45,311 nucleotides of DNA, taken from assembly GCA_937125285.1 (NCBI GenBank), contig CAKZLH010000164.1, positions 1 to 45,311 of the forward strand. Direction: 5' to 3'. How positions within the stretch are numbered: position 1 is the stretch's first letter; each line of letters starts with the position of its first letter. Shown piece after piece: positions 25,860 through 33,395 of the stretch. Under the pieces are notes generated by a model, which did no database searches, was not told the origin of the DNA, and worked only from the letters and a program-made list of their open reading frames with translations. The DNA comes from an uncultured Balneolaceae bacterium (GTDB lineage Bacteria; Bacteroidota; Rhodothermia; Balneolales; Balneolaceae). The translations under genes and the position numbers were made by a program.

Positions 25860-27259
25860 ACATTCAGGCTAAGCTTTCAGTAACATACATAGTTTTATTG
25901 GTTATTGGAATCATTACCATAAGTGCCTATGCCATCCTGAGTATTCGTTTTTATTTGTTTGCCGAAGGATTAGAACAGTTTAAAGATGATGCCAAGATTG
26001 TAAGGCAAGCCGTTGAGTCCTCCGATGAAAATACGGACTTCTTCCCTTTCATTACTCAGACATCCGCTTTATTTGATTATGACTTGGCCTTATTTGATTC
26101 TACTGGAATACCCATTTACAACACCGTTCCCGAACAGCAGTTTATTGATTCACGTGAATTTTTAAGCGAACCGGTGGTCGACTCTATAGGGCGTACAGGG
26201 GATCGAATCTATGTCATTAATGATCCTGAATATGAGCGTATCGTGGCCTTTGCTGAAGTTCGTGATGGTTATCCAAGCATACATTACTTACGGATAAGTA
26301 AGGATAAAAAAGAATACTACGAAGCAGTAGATAATATTCGTCATATTATTTATGCGGGGATGCTCTTCTCCATCGCAGCAGTCATGGTGGTAAGCTTTGT
26401 ATTTTCTCGCTATATGGCAGGTCCCATTAAACAGTTAAACGATGCTGCTTTAAATATTGCGGGAGGGAAACACTATGAGACGCTGGAAATTGATCGTAAT
26501 GATGAATTCGGTACACTTGCCCATTCTTTGAATAAAATGGCTGAAAAATTTAAGCAAGACAACCGTCAGCTTCAGATCCTGAACAAGAAACAGAATCAGT
26601 TCTTTGCCGATATAGCTCATGAGGTCAGAAATCCCCTTCATACCATATCCGGTGCCGTTGAAATGATTCAAATGGAAGGTTTATCTGAAGATAAGAAGCA
26701 ACAGTATCTTCATACCGTACAAAAACAAGTAGAGCGAGTGGTGCGGCTTTTTAACGACATTAAAATGCTGCAAAGATATGATTTAGATGAGCATTTTCTG
26801 ACGAAAAGTGAATTTGTAGTTTCCGAATTCATTTCGCAGTTAATTGAAAGTTATCGCCCAATTGCAGAGGAAAAGAATATCAAAATAGAGACGGAATTAT
26901 TGGATAATGGATCCGTTCATGCCGATAAGGATAAAATAGATCAGGTATTGGATAATCTTATTACCAATGCCATCAAATATACCAATGAAGGATCCATAAC
27001 GGTACGTGTAACAGGTGAAGGGTCCAAACTTTGGATCTCAGTAATGGACACAGGGATTGGTATAGCTGATGAACATCTCGAGCATCTATTTGATCGTTTT
27101 TATCGAACAGATAAAGCTCGATCGCGAGATAAAGGTGGAACCGGTTTAGGATTGGCCGTTGTGCGTAGTATATTGAAAGCGCACAATACTGACATACTAG
27201 TAAGTAGTTTGCCAGCGAAAGGTAGCACCTTTTATTTTAGTTTGGACAAAGTTTCTTAA
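25856..27259 (+). CDS. Membrane sensor histidine kinase
   Basis: The 467-residue protein has two membrane segments (about residues 10-32 and 163-184) around a periplasmic sensing domain of some 130 residues, then HAMP (185-235) and HisKA with phospho-acceptor H255 (FADIAHEVRNPL). The HATPase domain shows the N box LDNLITNAIKYT, G1 DTGIGI and G2 GTGLGLAVV. It should phosphorylate the response regulator encoded just upstream, whose stop it overlaps. The sensing domain is not similar to any I recognise. Its stop codon overlaps the T-run of the terminator that serves the convergent HmuY-like gene. Confidence 0.94.
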   Translation: MNIQAKLSVTYIVLLVIGIITISAYAILSIRFYLFAEGLEQFKDDAKIVRQAVESSDENTDFFPFITQTSALFDYDLALFDSTGIPIYNTVPEQQFIDSREFLSEPVVDSIGRTGDRIYVINDPEYERIVAFAEVRDGYPSIHYLRISKDKKEYYEAVDNIRHIIYAGMLFSIAAVMVVSFVFSRYMAGPIKQLNDAALNIAGGKHYETLEIDRNDEFGTLAHSLNKMAEKFKQDNRQLQILNKKQNQFFADIAHEVRNPLHTISGAVEMIQMEGLSEDKKQQYLHTVQKQVERVVRLFNDIKMLQRYDLDEHFLTKSEFVVSEFISQLIESYRPIAEEKNIKIETELLDNGSVHADKDKIDQVLDNLITNAIKYTNEGSITVRVTGEGSKLWISVMDTGIGIADEHLEHLFDRFYRTDKARSRDKGGTGLGLAVVRSILKAHNTDILVSSLPAKGSTFYFSLDKVS

Positions 27260-27294
27260 AAAGGAGAGAGCCTTCGGTCAAGAAAGACTCTCTC
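27256..27294 (-). terminator. Terminator of the TonB receptor / HmuY-like operon
   Basis: On the minus strand GAGAGAG pairs with CTCTCTC around a 17-base loop and is followed by CTTTTT. It lies 16 bases after the stop of the HmuY-like gene and reaches into the stop codon of the convergent kinase gene. Confidence 0.8.
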
Positions 27295-27309
27295 GTGGGT
27301 TATATGGAT

Positions 27310-28365
27310 TTATTCAAAAAATCGAGAACCATCGCCTTGATGAGCATATTCTATGGTATAGTGGCGATCAGCAGGTCGAATGAAATTGATGAAATTGGTT
27401 GAATTAACATCTGGGTTACCTTTGTAGTAACTTATAATTCGGAACTTAGCATAGGTCCCCTCTGGAGTCTTCACCACTAAGGTGTAGTTATCCTTAGGTA
27501 ATATGGCATGTGGTGGAGTGTTATTCATGGTATAGGTGTACCAGCTCGCGTCTAATGCTGTGTACCCTTCAACCGGTGCTTCATCTACATCGGCATAGGG
27601 TGTATTTAACGAAAGAATTCCACCACCTTTGCCTGTGTTGGCTATTATGTTGGTGGCATTGAAGGCGACATCCCATTGAGATGAGGTAGAATCTTGTACC
27701 AATTCACCTTTCTCTAAATCAACAAAGGTATAGCGATCAATATGAAAAAGTTCAGTCGTCTCTGCTTCTTGAAGGATATAGTTGAAACTAAAATAGCCTG
27801 CGGCAGGACGAGTCATTAGATTGGCAAATTCGGCACTTGTAATGTCTGGATTTCCTTGGTAATAGCTTAGAATTTCCATTTTAGCATAGCTGCCGTTAGG
27901 AGTTTTGATTACAACCGTTGCATTTGTGTTCGGTAAAACGGCATGCTTTGGTAGATTGGGCGCTTCACCAGTATATATGTACCAACTTGCATTGCTGCTT
28001 TCGTAACCAGATTCAGGGGCGTTTTCTAAGTTTGCATAGGCTTCATTGACGACTTGAATTCCGCCGCCATGGGCCGTATTTGCAAGTAGAGTAGTACCAC
28101 CGAAGGCAATATCCCAAACGTCTGAAGTGGAATCTTCAACCGTAACTCCTTGATCTAAATCATAGAAGGTGTATTTGCCTTCCACACTAGGATAATCATT
28201 GATGTCGGTTACCAGCTCCATATTCTGAATAATGGTATTGTAGTTAGCGGCAATGTCCTCCATTATATTGTTGGTTACGGGTGCAGGGCCATCATTTCCA
28301 CCGCCATTACAAGCGGTAAAAACCAGTAAGGTGGCTGTTAGTAGTAGAAAATGGATGTTTCTCAT
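27310..28365 (-). CDS. Lipoprotein with two tandem HmuY-like heme-binding domains
   Basis: The 351-residue protein has a lipoprotein signal (LLVFTAC, lipidated C19). It then has two homologous halves with a constant offset of about 146 residues: YTFYDLDQG at 65 and YTFVDLEKG at 212, DSTSDVWDIAF and DSTSSQWDVAF, ASWYIYT and ASWYTYT, KHAVLP (H141) and PHAILP (H286), YAKMEILSYYQGNPD and YAKFRIISYYKGNPD. These match the HmuY family of surface heme-binding lipoproteins, which pass heme to a TonB-dependent receptor. HmuY of Porphyromonas has one such domain; here there are two in one chain. It lies 25 bases after the TonB receptor stop, in the same operon. The ligand is inferred from family and neighbour. 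Confidence 0.85.
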   Translation of the reverse strand: MRNIHFLLLTATLLVFTACNGGGNDGPAPVTNNIMEDIAANYNTIIQNMELVTDINDYPSVEGKYTFYDLDQGVTVEDSTSDVWDIAFGGTTLLANTAHGGGIQVVNEAYANLENAPESGYESSNASWYIYTGEAPNLPKHAVLPNTNATVVIKTPNGSYAKMEILSYYQGNPDITSAEFANLMTRPAAGYFSFNYILQEAETTELFHIDRYTFVDLEKGELVQDSTSSQWDVAFNATNIIANTGKGGGILSLNTPYADVDEAPVEGYTALDASWYTYTMNNTPPHAILPKDNYTLVVKTPEGTYAKFRIISYYKGNPDVNSTNFINFIRPADRHYTIEYAHQGDGSRFFE

Positions 28366-28390
28366 GTTGAATAGTAGGTATAGTTATTAG

Positions 28391-30769
28391 TTAAAAATTC
28401 ATTGAAAATTGTAGACTAAATACTCGGCCTGGATTTGAAGGCATACGAAGAGGGTCTATTCTGTCGAATAGATTATTGATATTGAATTGAAGTCGATAAT
28501 ATTCTCGGAAGCTTTTACCCACAGAGCTGTTCAGGATGAAATAACCTTCTACCTTTTCCCGGGAGTCGATTCGATTATTGCCGTTTAAATCCACAAAACC
28601 ATAGGGTCCTCGGTATTGGGTTCTGAAATTAAAGTCCCAACCACTATTTGGTATTTCATAATAAAGCTTGGTTACCCCTGTGATAGCTGAGCGATTAAAC
28701 ATCGGTACATATCGAAAGACCACTCTTTCAGTAATTACGCCCTCCACGACATCGTCGAATTGTTCGCGTATGCGTTGTCGAGTATCTAAAAGTTGTAACC
28801 CAACATTCCAACGCAAACCTTCAACCCGAGAGAATTCTATTTGCGCATCCACATCCATGCCTTGAGAATACATCTGTTGGATATTGATATAAGAAAAAAC
28901 GGACTGGTTGTTGGATTTTAAAGCGATTCGCTGTGTTTCAATGAGATTATTTACATGATTTCGGAACGAATTAAATCGCAGGGTGAGGGTGGGACGTACG
29001 CTCCAATCGAAGCCTAGATTTATGGCTAGGGACTGTTCGGCTTCTATCTCGCTAAGCTCGGAGGGATCTACATACAATTCGGCCAATTGCCCCGTAGCTT
29101 CTAATTGCTGAAGACCTTGGATAAGGGTGGATGTCCCGTATACACTATATCCAGAAATTGGATTGCTAAAATTCAAAAATAGCTGACGAAAATCGGGTGC
29201 TTTATACCCTCCACCAAAGGATGCTTTCAACGTCACATTTGGGTGAAGGTTCCATCTTGTCGATAACTTTGGACTCAATTGAGCCGCATATTCGCTGTGG
29301 GTGTCGTACCGAAAACCTAAAGTTAACGAGTAGTCGTTGGAAGGCTCCCAATCATGTTGACCGTACATAAACGTACTGGTGAAGGTAGGTACGTCGGCGT
29401 AGATTTCGGCATTTAGTGACTCCAGTTTAACCCCAGCACCCAGGATAGTGGTGTGGGATGTATTCCAAAAGGTAGAGGCCTTAAATTCATAGTTGTTCAA
29501 ACGTTGAGAAAATCGGTCCGAAAAATAACGCTCACCGGTATCTTCGTAGCGTAGGGTTGATTGACTTTGAAAAAAACCAAAATAGGCATGAGCTTCGACC
29601 AAATGCACCGATCCAACGGCGTAACGAAGAGCAGGTGATAAGAAATAATCTTGCTGAAACTCATCTCCCTGTGCCTTACGCTCCACTCTTCGGTTGAGTA
29701 TAACATCGGGATACTGCTGATCTTCCCTATAGTAACGACCCGACATATCTAAGGTAAGTCCGGGTTGAAAGGAATAGCTGCCTCCACCCTGAAGGGTATA
29801 GTTAAGGTACTCGGGTATGGTGGGTGTGAGAGTGCTGGGATTTAAGTCATAGCCTGAAGAGCCATTTAGATTACCGTAAAATCGACCTTGGAAGTTGTTT
29901 TTTTTCAGGTTGAAATGGGCCGATACATCTCGTGTGTGATGGGTTGCATAACGAGTATTCAGTCCCCACTCAAAAGGTTTGGAACCTTTGTCGGTGATAA
30001 TATTAATCACTCCAGCAAGAGCATCGCTTCCCCAAAGAGCCGATGAGGGACCTTTCACAAGTTCGATTTGTTCAATATTACCAACACTCAGTCGCGTGAG
30101 GTCTAGTGTTCCTGCCGTACGTCCAATAATCGGTTGATTGTCGATGAGAATAAGCGTGTATTCCGGATCAAAACCTTGTAATTGTAAACCGGTTCCATGA
30201 TCCTCTACTAAATACAAGCCCAACTGTTCGGAGAGCACATCGCTTAAGCGTACATTCCCACTTTGTTGAATTTCTTGCTTGGGAACTACAATCATTGGTA
30301 CACTTACTTCATTGAGCAATTCCTTGGTTCTGGATGCGGTTACGACTACCGTTTCCGATTCGTAGGCAAGGGACTTTAGAACGGTTTCCATGAAAATTTT
30401 ATCATTTTCCATAACCTCCACCGTTCTTTGATATCGTTCATACCCAATGGCACTGATGGTAATGGTATAGCGATCGGGTTGAAACCCTTTGAGTGAATAA
30501 TACCCCAGTGAGTCGGTGGTGGTCCCTTGAGTCTCACTCAAGCGTACATGAGCCATGGCAATAGGCGTTCCATTTTGATCCAGTACTCGTCCGTGTAGTT
30601 CGGTACTAACTGCTGATTCGGACGATATAGAGGGGGGTGTTGACCAAGGTAATTCATGCGCAGACACACCTTCTGCGTACCCATTCACCGAGCCAATATG
30701 CAGGCTCATGAACATAGCAATAGCCGTAAAATAACTTGTATTTAGAAATCTACTTTTGGTAGGGAACAT
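28391..30769 (-). CDS. TonB-dependent outer membrane receptor, likely for heme or another metal complex
   Basis: The 792-residue protein has a signal peptide, a carboxypeptidase-regulatory-like domain (about residues 57-125, GRVLDQNGTPIAMAHVRLSE), a plug domain (about 145-258: IVVPKQEIQQSGNVRLSDVL, ELVKGPSSALWGSDALAGVINII) and a 22-strand-type barrel ending in aromatic FSLQFSMNF. A segment YKAPDFRQLFLNFSNP resembles the FRAP box of heme receptors, but I see no clear NPNL partner. Receptors of this kind import iron chelates, heme or vitamin B12 with energy from TonB. The HmuY-like partner downstream favours heme; copper complexes remain possible given the neighbouring copper genes. Confidence 0.9.
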   Translation of the reverse strand: MFPTKSRFLNTSYFTAIAMFMSLHIGSVNGYAEGVSAHELPWSTPPSISSESAVSTELHGRVLDQNGTPIAMAHVRLSETQGTTTDSLGYYSLKGFQPDRYTITISAIGYERYQRTVEVMENDKIFMETVLKSLAYESETVVVTASRTKELLNEVSVPMIVVPKQEIQQSGNVRLSDVLSEQLGLYLVEDHGTGLQLQGFDPEYTLILIDNQPIIGRTAGTLDLTRLSVGNIEQIELVKGPSSALWGSDALAGVINIITDKGSKPFEWGLNTRYATHHTRDVSAHFNLKKNNFQGRFYGNLNGSSGYDLNPSTLTPTIPEYLNYTLQGGGSYSFQPGLTLDMSGRYYREDQQYPDVILNRRVERKAQGDEFQQDYFLSPALRYAVGSVHLVEAHAYFGFFQSQSTLRYEDTGERYFSDRFSQRLNNYEFKASTFWNTSHTTILGAGVKLESLNAEIYADVPTFTSTFMYGQHDWEPSNDYSLTLGFRYDTHSEYAAQLSPKLSTRWNLHPNVTLKASFGGGYKAPDFRQLFLNFSNPISGYSVYGTSTLIQGLQQLEATGQLAELYVDPSELSEIEAEQSLAINLGFDWSVRPTLTLRFNSFRNHVNNLIETQRIALKSNNQSVFSYINIQQMYSQGMDVDAQIEFSRVEGLRWNVGLQLLDTRQRIREQFDDVVEGVITERVVFRYVPMFNRSAITGVTKLYYEIPNSGWDFNFRTQYRGPYGFVDLNGNNRIDSREKVEGYFILNSSVGKSFREYYRLQFNINNLFDRIDPLRMPSNPGRVFSLQFSMNF

Positions 30770-30862
30770 CCCTTGATGAATAGTCTAGTCGTTAATTTAG
30801 ACCAACAGAGCAATCATTCTCGTGTCTGTTGCCTTTTGATTGCTAAAGAAAAGCACCAATTG

Positions 30863-30898
30863 TGAAGAAAATGTGAAGATATATGAAGTTTTATGAAG
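30863..30898 (-). promoter_or_regulatory. Four phased CTTCA direct repeats upstream of the TonB receptor gene
   Basis: On the plus strand TGAAG begins at 30863, 30874, 30884 and 30894, a spacing of 11, 10 and 10 bases; on the transcribed minus strand these read CTTCA. Repeats at one helical turn are typical of binding sites for OmpR/PhoB-family regulators. They lie 94-129 bases before the TonB receptor start. The rest of the 140-base gap shows no clear -7 box. Confidence 0.5.
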
Positions 30899-30909
30899 AA
30901 AGGTAGTTC

Positions 30910-31302
30910 TTAGTTGGTTTTTTGAGGCATAACCAATCGAATGGCGGCTCCCACATAACCAACGAGGAATGATATTCCACCGAGTGGAGTGAGATATACC
31001 ACCCACGGATTTGGGGCTAAACAGAGTAGATATAAACTACCAGAAAAAAGAAATATACCAGCGATCACAAAACCCATAGCTAGATTTAGGTTTACCCCGT
31101 AGCTTCTTTCGAGTAAACTTAGACCCATGAGTCCAAGGGCATTCCAAAATTGATATTGAACGGCGGTTTCCCATGTTTCTAATAAGCCAGGACTAAGAAC
31201 TCCTTCTAAAAAATGAGAACCCATTGCTCCTAGAGCAACGGCGAATGCCAATAGTATTAAGGATAGGGCACTAAAACGAGAAATAGGGCAAGTCCAATTC
31301 AT
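30910..31302 (-). CDS. DUF423 family membrane protein
   Basis: The 130-residue protein has four hydrophobic segments and the family pattern LAFAVALGAMGSHFLEGVLSP, then TAVQYQFWNALGLMGLSLLE, then GFVIAGIFLFSGSLYLLCL and a C-terminal LTPLGGISFLVGYVGAAIRLV. DUF423 (YgdD-like) proteins are small inner-membrane proteins of unknown role. It is transcribed towards the TonB receptor, and the 140-base gap between them holds repeats. It could be first in one transcription unit with TonB and HmuY-like or separate from it. A 10-mer shared with the TonB upstream region lies 42 bases before its start. Confidence 0.92.
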   Translation of the reverse strand: MNWTCPISRFSALSLILLAFAVALGAMGSHFLEGVLSPGLLETWETAVQYQFWNALGLMGLSLLERSYGVNLNLAMGFVIAGIFLFSGSLYLLCLAPNPWVVYLTPLGGISFLVGYVGAAIRLVMPQKTN

Positions 31303-31332
31303 GAGGGTATTAATTTATTATTTAGTAGAAGA

Positions 31333-31363
31333 TGAAGCACTAGTGTGAAGAAATTATGAAAAG
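31333..31363 (-). promoter_or_regulatory. CTTCA-type repeats upstream of the DUF423 gene
   Basis: TGAAG occurs at 31333 and 31346, with a related TGAAAAG at 31357 (steps of 13 and 11). The 10-mer TGTGAAGAAA (31344-31353) is identical to 30861-30870 upstream of the TonB gene and in the same orientation to its target gene. This may be a second site for the same regulator. It lies in the 226-base divergent gap between DUF423 and DUF411, where I otherwise see no clear promoter. Confidence 0.4.
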
Positions 31364-31528
31364 CCCAATAGAATATTTAGTTGTACTAATAGGTTTGAGT
31401 TTTTGGAAATCGTTATTATGTATGGGTGGTTTGGTGGGTGAAAGGGTCTTTTCGACTCTTTCTAAATCGATACAATCCATTCCATTTTCTAAACTCGATA
31501 TACAAACCGACATCAAATTATTTTCATC

Positions 31529-32044
31529 ATGAGTAATCAAAGTATTTTATTTGTAGGAAGCTTTATCACCGTTTTAGTTGCTGCGGTCTTGTTTTGGCCA
31601 TCTTCTAGCGAGCAAACAGCAGAGGCGCCGGTGCCACAAACGAGTCAGGAGGCAATGATGGCACCTGAGGGAACTATTGCCGTAAAAATGTATAAAAATG
31701 AAGGCTGTTTATGTTGCACTCGTTGGGCCGAGCATATGAATAACGCCGGTTTTTATGTAACCGAAGAGGCCACTAGACAACTTAATAGTATAAAGGCATC
31801 GCAGGGTATCACCAATGAACTGGCTTCCTGCCACACCGCATTTGTCGATGGTTACATTGTAGAAGGTCATGTACCACCGGCGGATGTGCAACGACTACTT
31901 AAAGAGCGCCCCGATGCGATCGGACTCTCAGTACCAGGCATGCCCGAGGGCTCTCCCGGTATGGAAGGTCCAAACCCTGACCCCTATGATGTTCTTTTAA
32001 TTAATTCGGACGGAAGCACTTCGGTCTTTAGTTCGTATCGTTAA
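31529..32044 (+). CDS. DUF411 family metal-binding protein
   Basis: The 171-residue protein has an N-terminal membrane anchor (about residues 6-24) and a DUF411 domain with the cysteine motif NEGCLCCTRWAEHM, ASCHTAFVDGYIVEGHVPPADVQRLL and a closing GLSVPGMPEGSPGM, which is methionine-bearing. DUF411 genes are found in copper-resistance and copper-handling loci, and the cysteine, histidine and methionine residues fit copper binding in the periplasm. It is divergent from DUF423 and has its own terminator. PCuAC and Sco1-like genes follow on the opposite strand, which supports a copper role. Confidence 0.9.
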   Translation: MSNQSILFVGSFITVLVAAVLFWPSSSEQTAEAPVPQTSQEAMMAPEGTIAVKMYKNEGCLCCTRWAEHMNNAGFYVTEEATRQLNSIKASQGITNELASCHTAFVDGYIVEGHVPPADVQRLLKERPDAIGLSVPGMPEGSPGMEGPNPDPYDVLLINSDGSTSVFSSYR

Positions 32045-32125
32045 AATTTTGGGAACCATTTCCGAGTGATTCGGTGTTATAAAAGCATATTGTAGATTCA
32101 TACTCCGAATAACTCAAACCGACTT

Positions 32126-32162
32126 AAACCCCCAGACCTTGATTGGTTCGGGGGTTTTTTTT
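32126..32162 (+). terminator. Terminator after the DUF411 gene
   Basis: AAACCCCC pairs with GGGGGTTT and is followed by a run of T residues (eight in total). It lies about 80 bases after the DUF411 stop and just before the 3' end of the convergent PCuAC gene. Confidence 0.85.
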
Positions 32163-32171
32163 GATCTAAAC

Positions 32172-32654
32172 TTAAGGTTGCAAGCGCACCGGCATCATCT
32201 GTTCCAAGATCATACCTGAACTAAAGAATAAGGTCATGGGTATTTCATCGCCTTCCGTTAGGTCGATGGTAGAATTGATAATCATAATGTGATATCCACC
32301 TGGAGCAAAATTACGCACACTGTTAGATGCAATATCGACAAATGGTTGTTCCTCCATAACCATAAGCCCATCTTTCTGATAACTTCTGTGAATTTGTACA
32401 TCATCAGATACAGTAGAACTTGCACGTACAAGTGTATCGGCTGTGGCACCCTGGTTAGATAAATTAAAGTAAGCAGCGCTCATCATCCCGGCTTTGGTTG
32501 GCCGCACCCAAGCTTCTGATATATTCATATCCCAATCCGATACCTGATTAGCTGTTCGGGTTGAAGGGGTTTCGGTCCTTTCGCAGCCTATCATCAATAA
32601 TGTTAGAGCAATAAAAAGTAGAGGGGTGTTTGAGCGTTTAGCTAAGCGTGTCAT
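32172..32654 (-). CDS. PCuAC-type periplasmic copper chaperone lipoprotein
   Basis: The 160-residue protein has a lipoprotein signal (LTLLMIGC) and the PCuAC (DUF461) core: SEAWVRPTKAGMMSAAYFNLSN, DDVQIHRSYQKDGLMVMEE, then FAPGGYHIMIIN and GDEIPMTLFFSSG. The family binds Cu(I) through an H-x(n)-M ... H-x-M set; here H in VQIHR with a nearby Met, and HIM further on, agree. PCuAC delivers copper to the CuA centre of cytochrome oxidase, together with Sco proteins. The track ORF begins at a TTG (32723); the ATG at 32654 begins a normal lipoprotein signal. The Sco gene lies upstream on the same strand, with a repeat-bearing gap between. Confidence 0.92.
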   Translation of the reverse strand: MTRLAKRSNTPLLFIALTLLMIGCERTETPSTRTANQVSDWDMNISEAWVRPTKAGMMSAAYFNLSNQGATADTLVRASSTVSDDVQIHRSYQKDGLMVMEEQPFVDIASNSVRNFAPGGYHIMIINSTIDLTEGDEIPMTLFFSSGMILEQMMPVRLQP

Positions 32655-32676
32655 AGTAGTTTGCGAATAAGTGAGT

Positions 32677-32732
32677 AGTGAAAGGTGTGGGTTTGTGGTG
32701 TTTGGTGCTGGCAAATGGTTCAAGTGAAAGGT
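32677..32732 (-). repeat. Two copies of AGTGAAAGGT upstream of the PCuAC gene
   Basis: The exact 10-mer occurs at 32677-32686 and 32723-32732, 46 bases apart, between the Sco1-like stop and the PCuAC start. A related GTGGAAGGT follows at about 32738. On the minus strand they read ACCTTTCACT. They may be operator half-sites or chance repeats in a G/T-rich stretch. Confidence 0.35.
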
Positions 32733-32777
32733 ATTGTGTGGAAGGTATGAAAGAGTTGCCTCATATCGATCGATTTT

Positions 32778-33395
32778 TTATCGAATCAGGGGCTCTAAAT
32801 CTTGTATGATCAGAGAAGGGACCGAGGGCATACTCCCTCCATATTCAATGATGATCTCCCCTTTTGGATTCATGACCATAATTTTATCGGAGTGATTTAA
32901 AAAATAGATTTCTTGTCCACTTTCCGTTGTTGTTTGCATGGAAACCTGGGTACGAACACGGACGCTATCCATAAGTTGCTCGACCATTGCTGTTTCACCT
33001 GTTAAAAATTGAAAGTTTTTGTCCAGTTTAAATACTTCTTTGTACCGATGTAATATGGCGGGTGTGTCTCTTTTCGGGTCGAAACTAAATCCTAAGAACT
33101 GCACATTATCAGGATAGTTCAGACCCTTTTGAATAGCGATGAGATTTTGTGTGATAAGAGGGCAAATATCTGGGCAGTTGGTGTATATGAAGCCCATGAC
33201 CACATAATCACCTTGGAAATCGGATGGAAAGATAACCGCCGCGCTATCTTGATTTACAAGCTCGAAGCTGGCGTCATTCATGTCGTCTATTACTTTGTAA
33301 TCGTTCATGCAAGCGGTGAGCGATAAAACGACCATTCCCAACAAGTACAAGGGAATCAGTGACAATCTGTGGTGTGATCTAAACAGGGTAACCAT
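32778..33395 (-). CDS. Sco1/SenC family copper chaperone lipoprotein
   Basis: The 205-residue protein has a lipoprotein signal (VLSLTAC) and a thioredoxin-like Sco domain: the copper and redox motif CPDIC in GFIYTNCPDICPLITQNL, FLGFSFDPKRDTP, and the third ligand histidine in YFLNHSDKIMVMNP. Sco proteins insert copper into subunit II of cytochrome c oxidase or act as thiol-disulfide reductases there. Its start lies 40 bases inside the CDF gene that precedes it on the same strand, and an ATG at 33395 gives a normal signal peptide. CDF, Sco1-like and PCuAC thus run in one direction as a metal-handling set. Confidence 0.94.
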   Translation of the reverse strand: MVTLFRSHHRLSLIPLYLLGMVVLSLTACMNDYKVIDDMNDASFELVNQDSAAVIFPSDFQGDYVVMGFIYTNCPDICPLITQNLIAIQKGLNYPDNVQFLGFSFDPKRDTPAILHRYKEVFKLDKNFQFLTGETAMVEQLMDSVRVRTQVSMQTTTESGQEIYFLNHSDKIMVMNPKGEIIIEYGGSMPSVPSLIIQDLEPLIR

